A stretch of DNA of 64,000 nucleotides from Trileptium ribeirensis (Eukaryota > Nematoda > Enoplea > Enoplida > Thoracostomopsidae), in the NCBI GenBank assembly GCA_030248225.1, contig JASANE010010105.1, positions 41,106-105,105 on the forward strand. Direction: 5' to 3'. Below are positions 47,135 to 58,163 of this stretch, piece by piece (the stretch's first letter is position 1; every line of letters begins with the position of its first letter). The translations under genes were made by a program, and so were the position numbers. The notes under the pieces are model-generated. The model was not told the origin of the DNA, did not search any database, and saw only the letters and a list, made by a program, of their open reading frames with translations.

Positions 47135-48338
47135 ATGGCGTCCGGTCGCGGTAAACGTCGTATCGGCAATTTTACTATAACCGATCTAGTTTTAAAAAAT
47201 GAGCTAGATTTATTTTCATCGCGGACCCAACAAACTTCAATAGGCTGAAACACATTGGTTGACATATATCCGATAAGCGGAACATTGAAAGAAACTAGCT
47301 CGACTTGTTTTCATATATCGCCAAATTGGCGCAAACGACGAGCCTTACGATGACACTGCTGTTGTAAATTTTTTCGGGCACGCCATGTTCAAACGAATTG
47401 ATATCAAGCTACAAGATACCGTCATTACAACGACTACCGATAACTATCCGTATCGCGCGTATATCGAACGGTTATTAATCTACAGCTACGACGCAAGGTC
47501 AACACAACTTGGTTCCGAGCTATTTTACGCGGATACAGAAGGCAATTTGGATCATCTAAGCAATGATAATAGTGGATTCGTGGCGCGACGAAATCTTGTT
47601 TCGTCATCTAAGCGAGTAGTCGCGCTTGTCCGGCTATCGACAGATATTGGTAATCGGCCCAGACTTTTGCCGACCGTTGATATTGTGTTACATCGAATCT
47701 CCAACGCTTCCCAGTTCACACATCCCGCGACAACGCCAGCACCAACATTAGAACTCGATGAAGTTGCGTTGTTCGTCGCGTGCAGATAGCACCACCGATG
47801 GCTACAGCAATGGATGAGTCGATTCGTCACCATTCGGTAAAATACTATATACCAAGAGCGGTTGTCAAAGAGTTTCAAATTATAAACAGTGGCCGTACAC
47901 TAATCAATCGTGAAAATATATCACGAGGGCCGCTACCACGTACAGTTGCCATTGGTATTGTGGAAAGCGACGCGTTTAATGGAAATTGTGAAGTCACCTT
48001 TTAATTTCGTTTCAAAAGGACCATCGTTTGTATGTTTATACAACAGAAATGAAATTGTTCCCTCGATCGCTTACACACCAAAATGAAGAGATAGCGATGC
48101 TGTCCGCGAAATTTGAGCATTTTCCTTTCAAGCGGCATGTATGGAGGAATCAGATAACGTATGACGACTATTTGCGCGATGGCTATGGGCTGTACGGATG
48201 CGATATAACTCCCGACGAATCAGGTTGCGAAAGTTATGGGTTGCCGGCGCGTTAAGGCTTAACTAAGTTTGAAGATGATTTTTGATTCTAAAGATATCGA
48301 TCAGCCGTGTAATATAATTGCAAATTTGATTTACGATA

Positions 48339-48405
<67 letters not shown>

Positions 48406-48440
48406 CAACATCGTAATGTAGTTACGGATTATTCTGCGTA
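47135..48440 (+). pseudogene. Major capsid protein (double jelly-roll), broken
   Basis: An ATG at 47135 starts MASGRGKRRIGNFTITDLVL and NELDLFSSRTQQTSI, the usual start of Polinton hexon-like proteins; a stop follows at 47248. The body continues in other frames: DNYPYRAYIERLLIYSYDAR and ELFYADTEGNLDHL (47385-47789), RHHSVKYYIPRAVVKEFQII and ESDAFNGN (47780-48004), then HVWRNQITYDDYLRDGYGLY (to 48255), NIIANLIYDN, and after a (TA)n array DQHRNVVTDYSA with a final stop at 48438-48440. Trimers of this protein would build the icosahedral shell. The array (48343-48401) puts the last segment out of frame with the preceding one. Confidence 0.8.
48343..48401. repeat. (TA)n microsatellite inside the capsid gene
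   Basis: About 59 bases of pure TA. The codons on its left (NLIYDN) and right (DQHRNVV) belong to one protein, but their frames differ by two bases across the array, so array length change has itself shifted the frame. Confidence 0.9.
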
Positions 48441-48452
48441 GTCGACTCAACG

Positions 48453-48856
48453 ATGAATACGTTAGAAATTGCACATGCCCTTGAAAGTAACACTGTAACC
48501 AAGCCGTTTTTAAAGGCATTTAGTCGTCGAATAGGTTACCACGTTTGAATAAACCTATCAGTCGAGGTCTTATTCTAATTGCAAACACAGACAACGATAG
48601 TGGACCTGGCCAGCACTGGGTGCTATTTTGGATTTCATCATCAAAAGAACGCTACTTTTTGATTCATATGGATTTGTACCGCAACTATATTGTGCGCAAT
48701 TTCATTCATTTTTGCGTAAAAATTGCTGTAATTTTTGGTACAATTCAAAATGCGTTCAGTCATTATATTCCAACGTATGTGGGCAATGGTGTTTATATAT
48801 ATATACATAGCGTTTTGTATATGTTGAGCGCACAAGAAAAGCGTTGGCACGTTTGA
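48453..48856 (+). pseudogene. Adenain-like cysteine protease (Ulp1 fold), broken
   Basis: It starts MNTLEIAHALESNTVTKPFL (ATG 48453) and reaches a stop after RIGYHV. Another frame gives LILIANTDNDSGPGQHWVLF, with the catalytic His in GQHW (about 48612-48623). A further frame shift near 48650 gives LLFDSYGF (the Asp partner region) and SNVCGQWCLYIY (about 48772-48807), the Cys-Gly-Gln-x-Cys block of adenovirus-type maturation proteases. The enzyme would cleave capsid precursors during virion maturation. All catalytic positions can be seen, but they lie in different frames. Confidence 0.78.
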
Positions 48857-49018
48857 ACGGTTTTTACAGCCGTTTAGCAACATCGATCGTAAAAATAATG
48901 ACAGTAAAATGATGAAAATGCTGTGCAAAGCGTAAACAGAAACTATATAAATGCCGTCAACGGTTGCAAACAAAATCATTGCAATGTTGCAGCCGTATGT
49001 TTGTTATGTTAAAACGTT

Positions 49019-49685
49019 ATGCATAGCGCAGAATTTGACACCCGCCTACATTTTCCTTCAACGATGATTGTAATGGGTGTTAGTGGATGTCGTAAAACTC
49101 ATTGGATAACGAAACTAATACACGAAGGAACGACTATTTTTCGCACACCCCTGGATTACATTCATATTTGCTACGGTGTCTATCAACCGATATATATTGC
49201 GAGGCATTGAAAATTTGTCGATAAGCGAAGGCTGCGATGAACACGAACTACAAAAACACAATATTCTCACCCCATCACATAATACTCTGATGATTTTAGA
49301 TGATTTACATATCGAAATGGCCAATAATCGGTTGTTCAGCAAATTGTTTTGCAAGTTCAGCCATCATTTTCGTTGCTCAGTTATATTTGTTACTCAAAAT
49401 GTTTATCACAAAGGATCTCAAATGTGGGACGTTATAACAAATGCGCATTATATTGTCTGTATGGCACAACCGCGAGACAAGACAGCAATCACAATAATAT
49501 CAAGGCAGATGTTTCCGCGAAATCCACAATTTCTCACGTATGCATATGAAAAAGCAACAGACGAACCGTAGGCCAATATAATCATTGACGCACTACCCAT
49601 GACACCGTCTTCACTCCGAGTTCGTGGTGGATTATTTAAAGACGAAGCAGACCATGTATGGATACCATCGGCGATTTCATATTAA
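49019..49685 (+). pseudogene. FtsK/HerA-type DNA-packaging ATPase, broken
   Basis: MHSAEFDTRLHFPSTMIVMG leads to the Walker A motif GVSGCRKT (49075-49098), in which the Gly normally before Lys is Arg, so ATP binding is probably lost. The frame changes near 49195 in a TATATAT run. The next segment holds Walker B LMILDD (49286-49303), LFSKLFCKFSHHFRCSVIFV, TQNVYHKGSQMWDVITNAHY and PRDKTAITIISRQMFP. A stop at 49569-49571 and another frame change precede the last part (MTPSSLRVRGGLF, DHVWIP), ending at 49683-49685. This ATPase would pump the genome into the capsid. Confidence 0.82.
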
Positions 49686-49688
49686 ACA

Positions 49689-50052
49689 ATCAAATTCTAA
49701 GCAACGATTGCAGAAGCATGTCGATGTCTTTCGTGTTTTAACTAAATGTCCTTCTAAGCTACGTAAGGCGATTATTTTGAACGCTGATAGCGATCTTATT
49801 GCGGCTATTGTTGAATGTTTGTATAATATAGCCCGCGGTGTTGTTCGTTTGAATAAAAAAGAAAAAAGCAAATTGCGGCCATTCAAATATGCAATTATAC
49901 GCCTGCTTCATCCAGGGCTAAGGAGCGACGCTCGAAAACGATTATTTCCCCAACTCGGAGGTGGTTTATTACATGTTCTGCTTACGGTTCTGCGTTACCA
50001 TGACTGCTCGCAAAATGATTCTTATGCCTGCGGAATTTGTCCATACGATTGA
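49689..50052 (+). CDS. Small Polinton-specific basic/hydrophobic protein
   Basis: An open frame of about 120 codons follows the ATPase: LQKHVDVFRVLTKCPSKLRK, AIILNADSDLIAAIVECLYN, LNKKEKSKLRPFKYAIIRLL, KRLFPQLGGGLLHVLLTVLR. The order of a Cys-Pro-x-Leu-Arg-Lys-Ala-Ile start, a Glu-Cys-Leu-x-Asn helix, a lysine-rich middle and a Gly-Gly-x-Leu-hydrophobic end recurs in small proteins coded next to the ATPase in Polintons and adintoviruses; the function is not established. No Met is found at the expected start. The end overlaps the next gene's start at 50000 by 53 bases. Confidence 0.55.
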
Positions 50053-50712
50053 ACGAAAAGAATCGCTCTGCACCACTGCATCGACAAAACTACAAATTAT
50101 GCTTTACAAAGCAAAGGAACAAATCTAAAAATCAAATTTGCCAGACTATACAAAAGAAAGGCTGTATAACGAATTGTTGCAAAAATTTCTTTCATTTTAT
50201 CGAAGAAGCGATCGAGCAAAATCGAATATTCCTGAAAAAAAACGAGCAACAGTACAGAATCAACTAATACTGGCGATAATCGAAACTCATCAATTCTATT
50301 CCAAAATGATTTGCTTCAAATGCGCGACGTTTGTTAGAATCTTTAGCGGAGCATAAAGAAAAATTATATTGGAATGCCGATGGAAGCCAAGTGTTCATAG
50401 ATCGAAAACTGGTGAGTGATGCTAACTTTATCGATTTGCTGCACTACATATTTAAGACTCGTCTGCCAAACCAGGCCTTAGTCAGGCTTTAGTCAATTTA
50501 GAGCTGCAATTGCTGAGCTGTCGATACCGACAACTTGGATTCCAAACATAAAAGTTAGACGAGATGTTGAATTAACGCTACAACGACAGCAAGCATCGCC
50601 ACAATCAATCGACGATGATGATCGGCACTACACGACGACACCAGTAGCTGAAAATCGACAATCCATTAAACCGAATAAGAAGATCAGGCTTCCTGAAATG
50701 ACGAAGATTTAA
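50000..50712 (+). pseudogene. Second Polinton-specific gene, function unknown, broken
   Basis: The ATG at 50000 gives MTARKMILMPAEFVHTIERK and TKLQIMLYKAKEQI, then an in-frame TAA (about 50127), then NLPDYTKERLYNELLQKFLS. Near 50300 the frame shifts to ARRLLESLAEHKEKLYW and DGSQVFIDRKLVSDANF, IDLLHYIFKTRL, and after another break DVELTLQRQQASPQSIDDDD, ending MTKI with a stop at 50710-50712. The RKMILMPAE start marks a gene found in many Polintons between the ATPase and the polymerase; a capsid or DNA-associated role is possible but unproven. Confidence 0.52.
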
Positions 50713-53049
50713 TTGAAAAAATTATTCATTATAGCGAGTTTTTATTTTGCATTTGTGTGAAACAGGGTAAATTTTCATTCTTAGGTGTTGCGCCATGGAA
50801 TTAGCTTTTGTTGATCGGCCACTTTGCGGTTACATAGATTTATTGTCGTTTGCAACAACAACTATCATGATTTCAACATTTACACGCAACAATTGAAACC
50901 AAAAATCATAACACTGTGTCAGCGTTTACTAGAATGTGAACTATAGCTTTCAAGTGGCACATCCGTGTAAAGCTAAGATTTGTAAAGTTGCTCGATCAGC
51001 AGACATGAGATGCATTTAGCAACAGGCAGTCTACAATTTTGCCAGCAACAAACTTACAAGATGAAATCAATGCGATATTCCTATATATTTCGAACAGAAT
51101 TGAGGAATTCTGTGAAAACTGGACTATTGCTGAAATATTAAACACTGAGATTCATGCAGCAGTGTATCAACCTGTCGCAGGCTCACAATCGACCTACGTA
51201 GAACTGCCGCGTGTGATTGCAGCTAAACATGTAGTAATAAACGTTTACAACAACGACAAAAAATGCTTAAATGAGCTATTCTGTCTGTTCTTCACCCACC
51301 ACATCATGTTAGCAGCTACAAACACTATGAACGTCTATACAATTTCGAATCCTATGCATACCCATTCAAATTTAATTCTATCGCACAGTTTGAGGAGGAA
51401 CATCAGTTGTCTATTTTTGTTTATGGCTGTGAGCAAATGATTTTTCCCATCTATAGACCAAAAATTATGGATAAACAATGGATATTGTTGCTTTGGATTG
51501 CGAATAATGAAAAAGGGAAGCGGGCATTATTACTGGATTAAAGATTTAACTAAACTATTTTATTCATCGCGCAAACATGGAAGCCGGATGTATTTCTGTC
51601 CGGTTTATTTGTTCTCTTTTACAACTCAGCAACGAGTTGACTGTCATTTTAAAACATACAAGACAGACTATTGCAGAATTGTAATGCCCAAGGAGAATAC
51701 TAATACGTTAAAGTTTAATTAGCATGCAGCAAAGATGTTACGTCAACCGTACGTATTTTACGCCGATTTTGAATGCATTATTGAAAAATGCAACTCTACA
51801 TCGTCTTCATCATCGCGATATTCATTCACAGATAAAACAGCGCGTCACGTTCCTTGTGGTTATGGTTTGTCTCAAGTTGTACAATGTTGCGGTCCTGAAA
51901 CATTTCGATACCCTCGACGATTAAAAGGTGAAAGACACAAGCACGTTATCGTTTCATTTCTTGAGGAACTAGTTACCCGTGCGACGGAATTTAAAAGAAA
52001 CGTACTCGAAAATCAAAAACTGATGCCAAAGCTATTTGGACCGCAGTGGAATCGATATTTTGGGCAAGAAAATTGTGTTATGTGCAATAAACAATTTCAA
52101 TCATGTGACAATTGTGCTTTCCTCGATCGAAGGCAGTGGCCCAGTAGCTGCAGATCGAAAATATGCCGTGATCATTGTCATGTGTCGCCAATTTCGTGGA
52201 TCCCTGTTCGTGTTGACTGTAATATTGCTTACAAACTAAGTCAAGATGTATGTGTATTCATGGATAACTTCAGAAGATATGTCATCTCATTTTTCAGCAT
52301 ATTGAACACAATAACCTAAAAATTGAGTGCATACAAAAGCAATAGACTCGTACATAATGTTTCCGCTCAAGATGCTGGCGGATGGAATATAAAATTTCTT
52401 GACTCGTGCCAGTTTTTGTCGTCATCGCTAGAGGAACTTGTTAAAAATTTATGCAGTGCGGATGAACAATCTTTTGATGCTATTTCAGCACATTTTTAGA
52501 CGTTGATCAACGCAAACTCTTGTGGCGAAAAAGAATTTTTCCATACGAATACATGAGCTCGTGGCTTAAGTCTAACGAACGTCAATTGCCGCCAAAAAAC
52601 GAATTCTATAGTTCAGTTGCTGACGAACACATAAGTGATGATGATTACATGCACGCTCAAAATGTATGAAATTCGTTTGGCTGCAAAACTTTGGCAAATT
52701 ACCACTATTTCTACTTAGCAACAGATACACTGTTATTGTGTGATGTTATTAAAAACTTTAGAAAACTTTGCCTACAATACTATAAGCTGGATCCGGCTCA
52801 TTTCGTTACATTGCCATCGTACGGTTGGGCCACAGTACTGCGGATGTCACCGGTTGAACTTGAATTACTCACTGATCCAGATATGTATACATTTTTGAAT
52901 CAGGAATACGTGCTGGCATTTTCGCTGTTACAATGATATATGCTCGTGCAAATAATGCACTACTTCCAAACTATACAAACGACCTGCCAAAATCCTTTAT
53001 CATTTCACTCGATGCTAATAATTTGTACAATTATACAGTCTTAGCTATT

Positions 53050-53874
53050 CTTACTAAAAAATCATGCCAAGAACTACTCGATCGCATTGCTTTGAATGCC
53101 GGGCAAATAGGTCTACGTATAAAGCCTGCAAAAACCAAAGCCCTGTACTTCCATCATGCCCCCGAACCAGACTTACAAATCTATGGTGAACACATTGAAG
53201 CTGTGGATAGTTTCACCTACCTGGGATCTGTTATTAGTAGCCAACGGATATCCGCAACCGATGATATCACGATCCGTATAGGAAAGGCATGCGCCATGTT
53301 CAATCAACTGAAAAAGCACGTTTTCGCTCGCCAAGACCTATCCACCACCCTCAAGATGAAAGTCTTCAACGCCTCAATCATTTCCATCTTACTCTATTCA
53401 GCCGAATCGTGGGCGCTAACCGTAGCTGAAATCAATAGGCTCGAAGTGTTCCAAATGTATGCCCTCCGTACCATCCTTGGCGTCTCAAGAGTACAGCGAA
53501 TCCAAAATGTGCGTATCCGTGAAATGTGCAACCACCAACCTACCATCGACTCATCAATCAAGCTACGCCGTCTACGTTGGCTTGGGCACGCTGCGAGAAT
53601 GCCGGAAAACCGCCTATGTGGTTCCCTATGGAGAAACCCCAAACCTGATGACTGGCGCTGCACAAGAAACGCTCCTAAACGAACGTGGGACAGCCTCATC
53701 ACTAAAGACCTACACTTCCTGAAGGACACATACGGCTCAGTAAATTGGAGCAGGAATAACCAAGCAATCATAAGCGACCTAGCATCTGATCGTGTACAAT
53801 GGCGACAACTCATACGGGGGCAGGCTACAGCAGGCAATCAAGGCCAAGCTCTCCAGCCTTAAGTTCAAGTAAGT
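53050..53874 (+). mobile_element. 5'-truncated RTE-type LINE inside polymerase B
   Basis: TCTTAGCTATT occurs at 53039-53049 and again at 53875-53885, an 11-base perfect target duplication around the insert. The insert reads KPAKTKALYFHHAPEPDLQI, VDSFTYLGSVIS, SAESWALTVAEINRLEVFQM, LRRLRWLGHAARMPENRL and KRTWDSLI, the C-terminal end of an RTE-type reverse transcriptase polyprotein. The frame is open throughout to a stop at 53860-53862, and by chance continues from the polymerase frame, giving a chimeric open frame from 52933. It is much less decayed than the host gene, so it is younger. Confidence 0.85.
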
Positions 53875-54540
53875 TCTTAGCTATTAACAAATTTTTCGTG
53901 GTTGACGCCACATGAAATTGCTTGTTGTGTGTTATCGAAATCCCATATGAGGGTTAAATCGGCTACGTATTGGAAGTTGATCTACAATACCCACTTCTGC
54001 TTCACGAATCACATAACAACTACCCACTTGCGCCGGAACATGTTATTATCCAAGATGAACAGTTAACCGCGTATTCAATCAATCTTATAAATCAACTTGG
54101 TATAATAGAGTCCAACCAACGAAAACTTGAGCCAAAACTGTGCGACAAGAGTAATTATACTGTACACTACAGAAATTTGAAATTATGCCTGTCGCTTGGC
54201 ATGGTTTTGTTAAGCATAAATAAAGGTATAAAATTCAAATAATATCCTTGGATGAAACCGTACATTGTATTTAACACAGAGCGGCGAAAACAGATTTTGA
54301 AAAAAATTTGTTCAAGCTGCTGAACAATTCTCACTATGAAACTTACGTAAGGGCTTACGTAAATGTCAAACTTGTGACAAACGTAGAGACAGATGCCGAA
54401 TACTATCAGCTAATCAACGTTACAAAAGATGCCAAATTTTTGATGAAAATACGGTTGCTATGACGATGAATAAGAAGACGTTGTATTTACGAAGATCTAT
54501 ATATGTCGACTTTACTGTCCTGGAAATATCGAAACACTTG

Positions 54541-54541
<1 letters not shown>

Positions 54542-54612
<71 letters not shown>
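54542..54612. repeat. (TA)n microsatellite inside polymerase B
   Basis: About 70 bases of TA lie in the polymerase palm region, just before motif C. The frame stays open across it, adding a run of alternating Ile and Tyr between KHLLY and DLHYNF, which are adjacent in the family. Confidence 0.9.
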
Positions 54613-54615
<3 letters not shown>

Positions 54616-55049
54616 TTGCACTACAATTTTATAACAACAGTGTTTCCTGGCGTAAAACTTTTGTTTACCGATACCGATTCGTTAAGGTATTATATCGAAA
54701 CGGATAATGTTTACGAAACTCTTCAACATCATGCAGAACTGTTAGAGTTTAGTGATTATACGCAAAACCACTTTCTAAACAGTGTTGAAAACAAGAAGGT
54801 AATGACAAAAATGAAAGATGAGACAAATGGTTGTCCAATTGAGGAATTTGTGGGACTTCGATCGAAAATGTAATCAGTGAAATCAAATACGAAACTTGGC
54901 TCATAAAATGTTTACTGTTCGATCAAACAAAATTAGTTTATCCGCATACGACTATAAACGATTTATATTAAACAATGGTATTGAAACACTGGCATTCGGA
55001 CATTATTTGCTAGAACAGAAAGATATAGATGATTTAAAAGATTGATATA

Positions 55050-55370
55050 TTGAATGTTCAGTTATTTTGTATTAAAATGTTTCATGGATTTAAGCTGATA
55101 TAATTTGTTATCAATAAAATACAATAAGTTTGCAGAATTTACAATTATGTTAAATTATTGTATTGTTAATGTTATAATAAATCTGGCTTTGAATTTCCTG
55201 CATAATCACACAAGTATTATATATTGCATTAGAAAAATCCACTTCTATCCATTACACAGTTACTATTTTACTCTACATTACTGCTTCAGCGATAGTACAC
55301 ACATCAATTCATGCCAAGTGTAATGCGTTCACACAGCTATTGGAACGCAAAAGCTAACATAACTACTATA
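55050..55370. other. Sequence after the polymerase stop
   Basis: AT-rich. An AATAAA-type run (about 55113-55122) could be a polyadenylation signal for the polymerase. No terminal inverted repeat matching the left side of the element was recognised. Confidence 0.3.
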
Positions 55371-55384
55371 TTCGGTAATAACAC

Positions 55385-55715
55385 GTTTGCCAAATAAGGT
55401 GATGTAACTGTGCTTGCACTATCATATACGGTAAACGTCACACGCTGTGGCTCGGTTGGCGTATTAACTGGTTTTAGAGCCAAACATGGAAATCATAACA
55501 CGTTGTGTAACATTTTCCATATAACGTTGTTCCAGAACTACCATGCATGGTAAATATAACATGTTCGCCAAATAAGACAACGTAACTATGCCTGCATTAC
55601 CATATATGATAAACGTTACACGCTATGCTTTGCATTGCCATATTAGATTGTTTTAGAGCCAAATATGGCAATCAGAACACGTTGTGTAACGTTTGCCATA
55701 TAACGCTGTTGAACA
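55385..55715. repeat. Tandem hairpin repeat, period 178 bases
   Basis: Two units: GCCAAATAAG at 55389 and 55567 (178 apart), with TTTTAGAGCCAAA(C/T)ATGG and CACGTTGTGTAAC in both. The second unit is a long imperfect palindrome: AAACGTTACAC (from 55611) pairs with GTGTAACGTTT (to 55694), and ATTGCCATATT pairs with AATATGGCAAT around a 17-base loop. TACCATGCATGGTA (55539-55552) is a perfect palindrome at the junction. An inverted copy is at 33355-33460. Confidence 0.65.
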
Positions 55716-55719
55716 TAGG

Positions 55720-58160
55720 GCTTCGCTTACTGCAGCTATTCTCTTTAGACAAAGTCGTTCAAAGATAATCAGCCTGGAAATGTCGCTGCATTTTATGTAA
55801 TCATGTTTCCGATGAGTAATAGTAGTACTGGTTGGACACAGCTGTTATGCTTTGATTTTCGTGGGTGTGTTGAATTCACGTTTGCGCCATACTTTAGAAA
55901 AAAGATCCAATGGTTGTATCGCTATAAGAACCTCAGCTAGTGACCACAAAACCCAAGGTAACAAACAAACCTGGCGTTAGATAATTTTTCGCATAAAATA
56001 ACTTTGACGAGGTTGTTCGCAGTAGTGTAAAACAACCTTGGCTCATATAAAGTTTCCTGGCTGTGTAACGCAAACACAAATAAATTATACAAATGATGAA
56101 TCACATAACCTTGCTTATACCGTAAATTCCGCTGCTTCTTAAAGTGTGATGGGACTAAAATATTTCAACTGTTATTTTAATTATACCATAGCCGTAAAGT
56201 ACATACATGGTCTTATGCATAATTTTGCAATTATCGATGCTTGGGAATACCTTACACAATGATTTTACAAAACCTTACACAAACATCTGATTAGAGCGCG
56301 TAATTAAAATCTTAACTATTCTATTTTATGTTGTATACTATGCCCTATTTCAATAAATTTTGTGATTCGGTTTGGTTGAAAAAATTGAACGACCGGGAAT
56401 TGGCTAAAAGAACTACAGGCTGTTAGCATAGCGAAAAACGTGCATATATTTTTTAAAATTCGACTACTGTTGGAACAATATGTTTTTGTATTTTTTACAC
56501 AATTTTTTGTATTTTTAACAATATGTTTTATGTTTTTTGCTTTTCACGAACAAAGCCCAAATTTTTTATTAACCCCAGGCGCTAGCTCAACATATTTGCA
56601 AACTTTGCGTATTTTTGAAGATTAGAAATCCTAAATTTTTGTAAAATTGTGTATGCGTTAGACTAGTTGCGCTCGGATATGTTTTCTTTTCTTAAAATTT
56701 GGCCAAATGTGGTAGCAGCGGAAAAATCCCAGACAAAATTTTTGTTGCTTAAAGCTGGCCAGCAATGTTTCCTCAGAACTGAAGAATTTTCGGTTTTTGA
56801 TTTTATGCGTTCTGGCGGAAATGTTTTGGCTACGCTCGGTTTGGATTGTAAATGCAATCTGCGCACGTTGGGATTAGATTCTGTAACCTTAATATTTTGT
56901 TGCATTTCGGTTGTAAAATATTTGTGCTGAAATAACAGCGCGGGATTCCCAATGCCACAATTTTATTTTTATTATTGCTTAAGGATCACGTGCAGTTGTG
57001 CCTTTATAAATTGTGCTCGCTGATTCTGATTTTTGCTATTATGCTACTGAAGCTTGCCTCTATGCTCGCAACGTCAGTTTGATTTCAAATAATTCTGTTT
57101 TGTGCTGCACTACAATATAGGTTGACGGGTGATCTTGTTCATTACGTGCGTAAGCTTAATGCTTTATTAATGTCTCGTTGAACGCTTGCGTCTGGTCTCT
57201 CAGACGATTAGCGTTCGCGCAACTTGCTTAATACTTGAACGCATGCGGCTGTTAACCGCTGACGCTTTGCGTTCAATCGGCTTGAACTCACAGGCAGTGT
57301 ACGAGCCTCTGCGTTCAAATCGATTATCGGCTATACTGCACACGGGCGCCCTGAGTTCAGCGCAATCATCACCAATTACAAAGCCCTCACCGTGCACTTA
57401 CATTGCTGGCTACAGAGGGATCTGTTCACAATACGCTTATTGTGTTAGCAGCGCACGTACTTAAGCCGCTATTAGCCGGTCCTACACCGCAGCCGTACAC
57501 AAGACAGCAAAAAGCCGTAACTTTAAGTTATTCAGCGGAGCGAGGCGAAGCCGAGCGAAGCGTTTTTATTTTCCGTCTGGGATTAAAAAGGTCGATGTCC
57601 GTCCGTTCGTTTGTTCGGTCCGACGGATCTCAAGAACCACCGAACCGATTTTAAAAAAACTTTTTTTTGTTTGAAAGCCTATCATGTCAGCGTGTGCACC
57701 TGATATTTGGGATTAAAAAATTTTGAGTGGTTAATTAGTAATTAGCTAATTAGTTAAGCTTATGCAGCTAAAATAGAGAATTTTGCAATATTTGTGTTAT
57801 TTATTGAAATAGAATCGTTTCGATCAAACCCTTATAGGTTTTTTGGGTCAAAGAATTCAAATATAACATTTTTACCACTCAATAGTCAATATTTGAGTTA
57901 TATATTAATTGAGTAGCTTGTGCTGTTCTGACATCCAGTGACACAGTAATTATTTTGAATTAATATTGTCCATTTCTATGCTTCTACTGTTTTCTCCACT
58001 TTTACTCCAATATTTAGTAAGCCCTATGCCCTATGCAATGTAGAACATAAAATTGAGTACATTCGTAATGCCACAGCCCAAGCTCCGCTCACAAATGTAG
58101 TTCCACTACCGACTAGTTGCTACGGATACTTTCTCGTGGGCAACAATAGTGGCATCAACC
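55720..58160. other. No supported gene
   Basis: A plus-strand frame at 56667-56930 (WPNVVAAEKSQTKFLLLKAG) and another at 57186-57464 are open but carry no recognisable domain. Around 57530-57660 lies a GCGGAGCGAGGCGAAGCCGA stretch followed by GATCTCAAGAACCACCGAAC and a T run, typical of repeated non-coding sequence near retroelements. A 5' LTR for the gag remnant at 58164 may lie here but was not delimited. Confidence 0.3.
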
Positions 58161-58163
58161 TAA

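Larger units (their letters stand above)
43861..55045 (+). mobile_element. Polinton/Maverick (adintovirus-like) element, degenerate
   Basis: All recognisable genes are on the plus strand: NADAR, integrase, penton-like protein, small basic protein, major capsid protein, protease, packaging ATPase, two small element-specific genes, and protein-primed polymerase B. This set is the core of Polintons and adintoviruses, double-stranded DNA elements that replicate with their own polymerase and can in principle form virions. All genes are broken. An RTE-type LINE (53050-53874) and two (TA)n arrays (48343-48401, 54542-54612) interrupt it. Terminal inverted repeats and the 6-base target duplication could not be found by eye, so the limits given are those of the outermost genes. 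Confidence 0.88.
50797..55045 (+). pseudogene. Protein-primed family B DNA polymerase, broken and interrupted
   Basis: The polymerase replicates the linear element. N-terminal parts run from about 50797 (YVELPRVIAAKHVVINVYNN at 51196-51255; HYYWIKDLTKLFY and a Cys/His cluster at 51520-51670). The 3'-5' exonuclease motif is YVFYADFEC (51750-51776). RDHCHV, FPYEYMSSWLKSNERQLPP and LATDTLLLCDVIKNFRKLC follow. The palm begins ISLDANNLYNY (53001-53034) and is then cut by a LINE. It resumes after 53885: EVDLQYPLLLHESHNNYPLA, HYRNLKLCLSLGMVL, FKLLNNSHYET, then a (TA)n array, then motif C FTDTDSLRYY (54663-54692), KDETNGCPIEEFVGL, and LSAYDYKRFILNNGIETLAF to the stop at 55043-55045. Many stops and frame shifts are present. 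Confidence 0.85.

Noticed and set aside
48331..48519. Minus-strand ORF running through the (TA)n array
   Set aside because: Ile-Tyr run is the translated microsatellite; the plus strand carries the capsid gene.
53394..53837. 147-codon minus-strand ORF
   Set aside because: Antisense shadow of the RTE-type LINE coding sequence.
43000..57000. Terminal inverted repeats of the Polinton-like element
   Set aside because: No convincing inverted match was found by eye on the two sides; the hairpin repeats at 33.4 and 55.5 kb look like a separate family.
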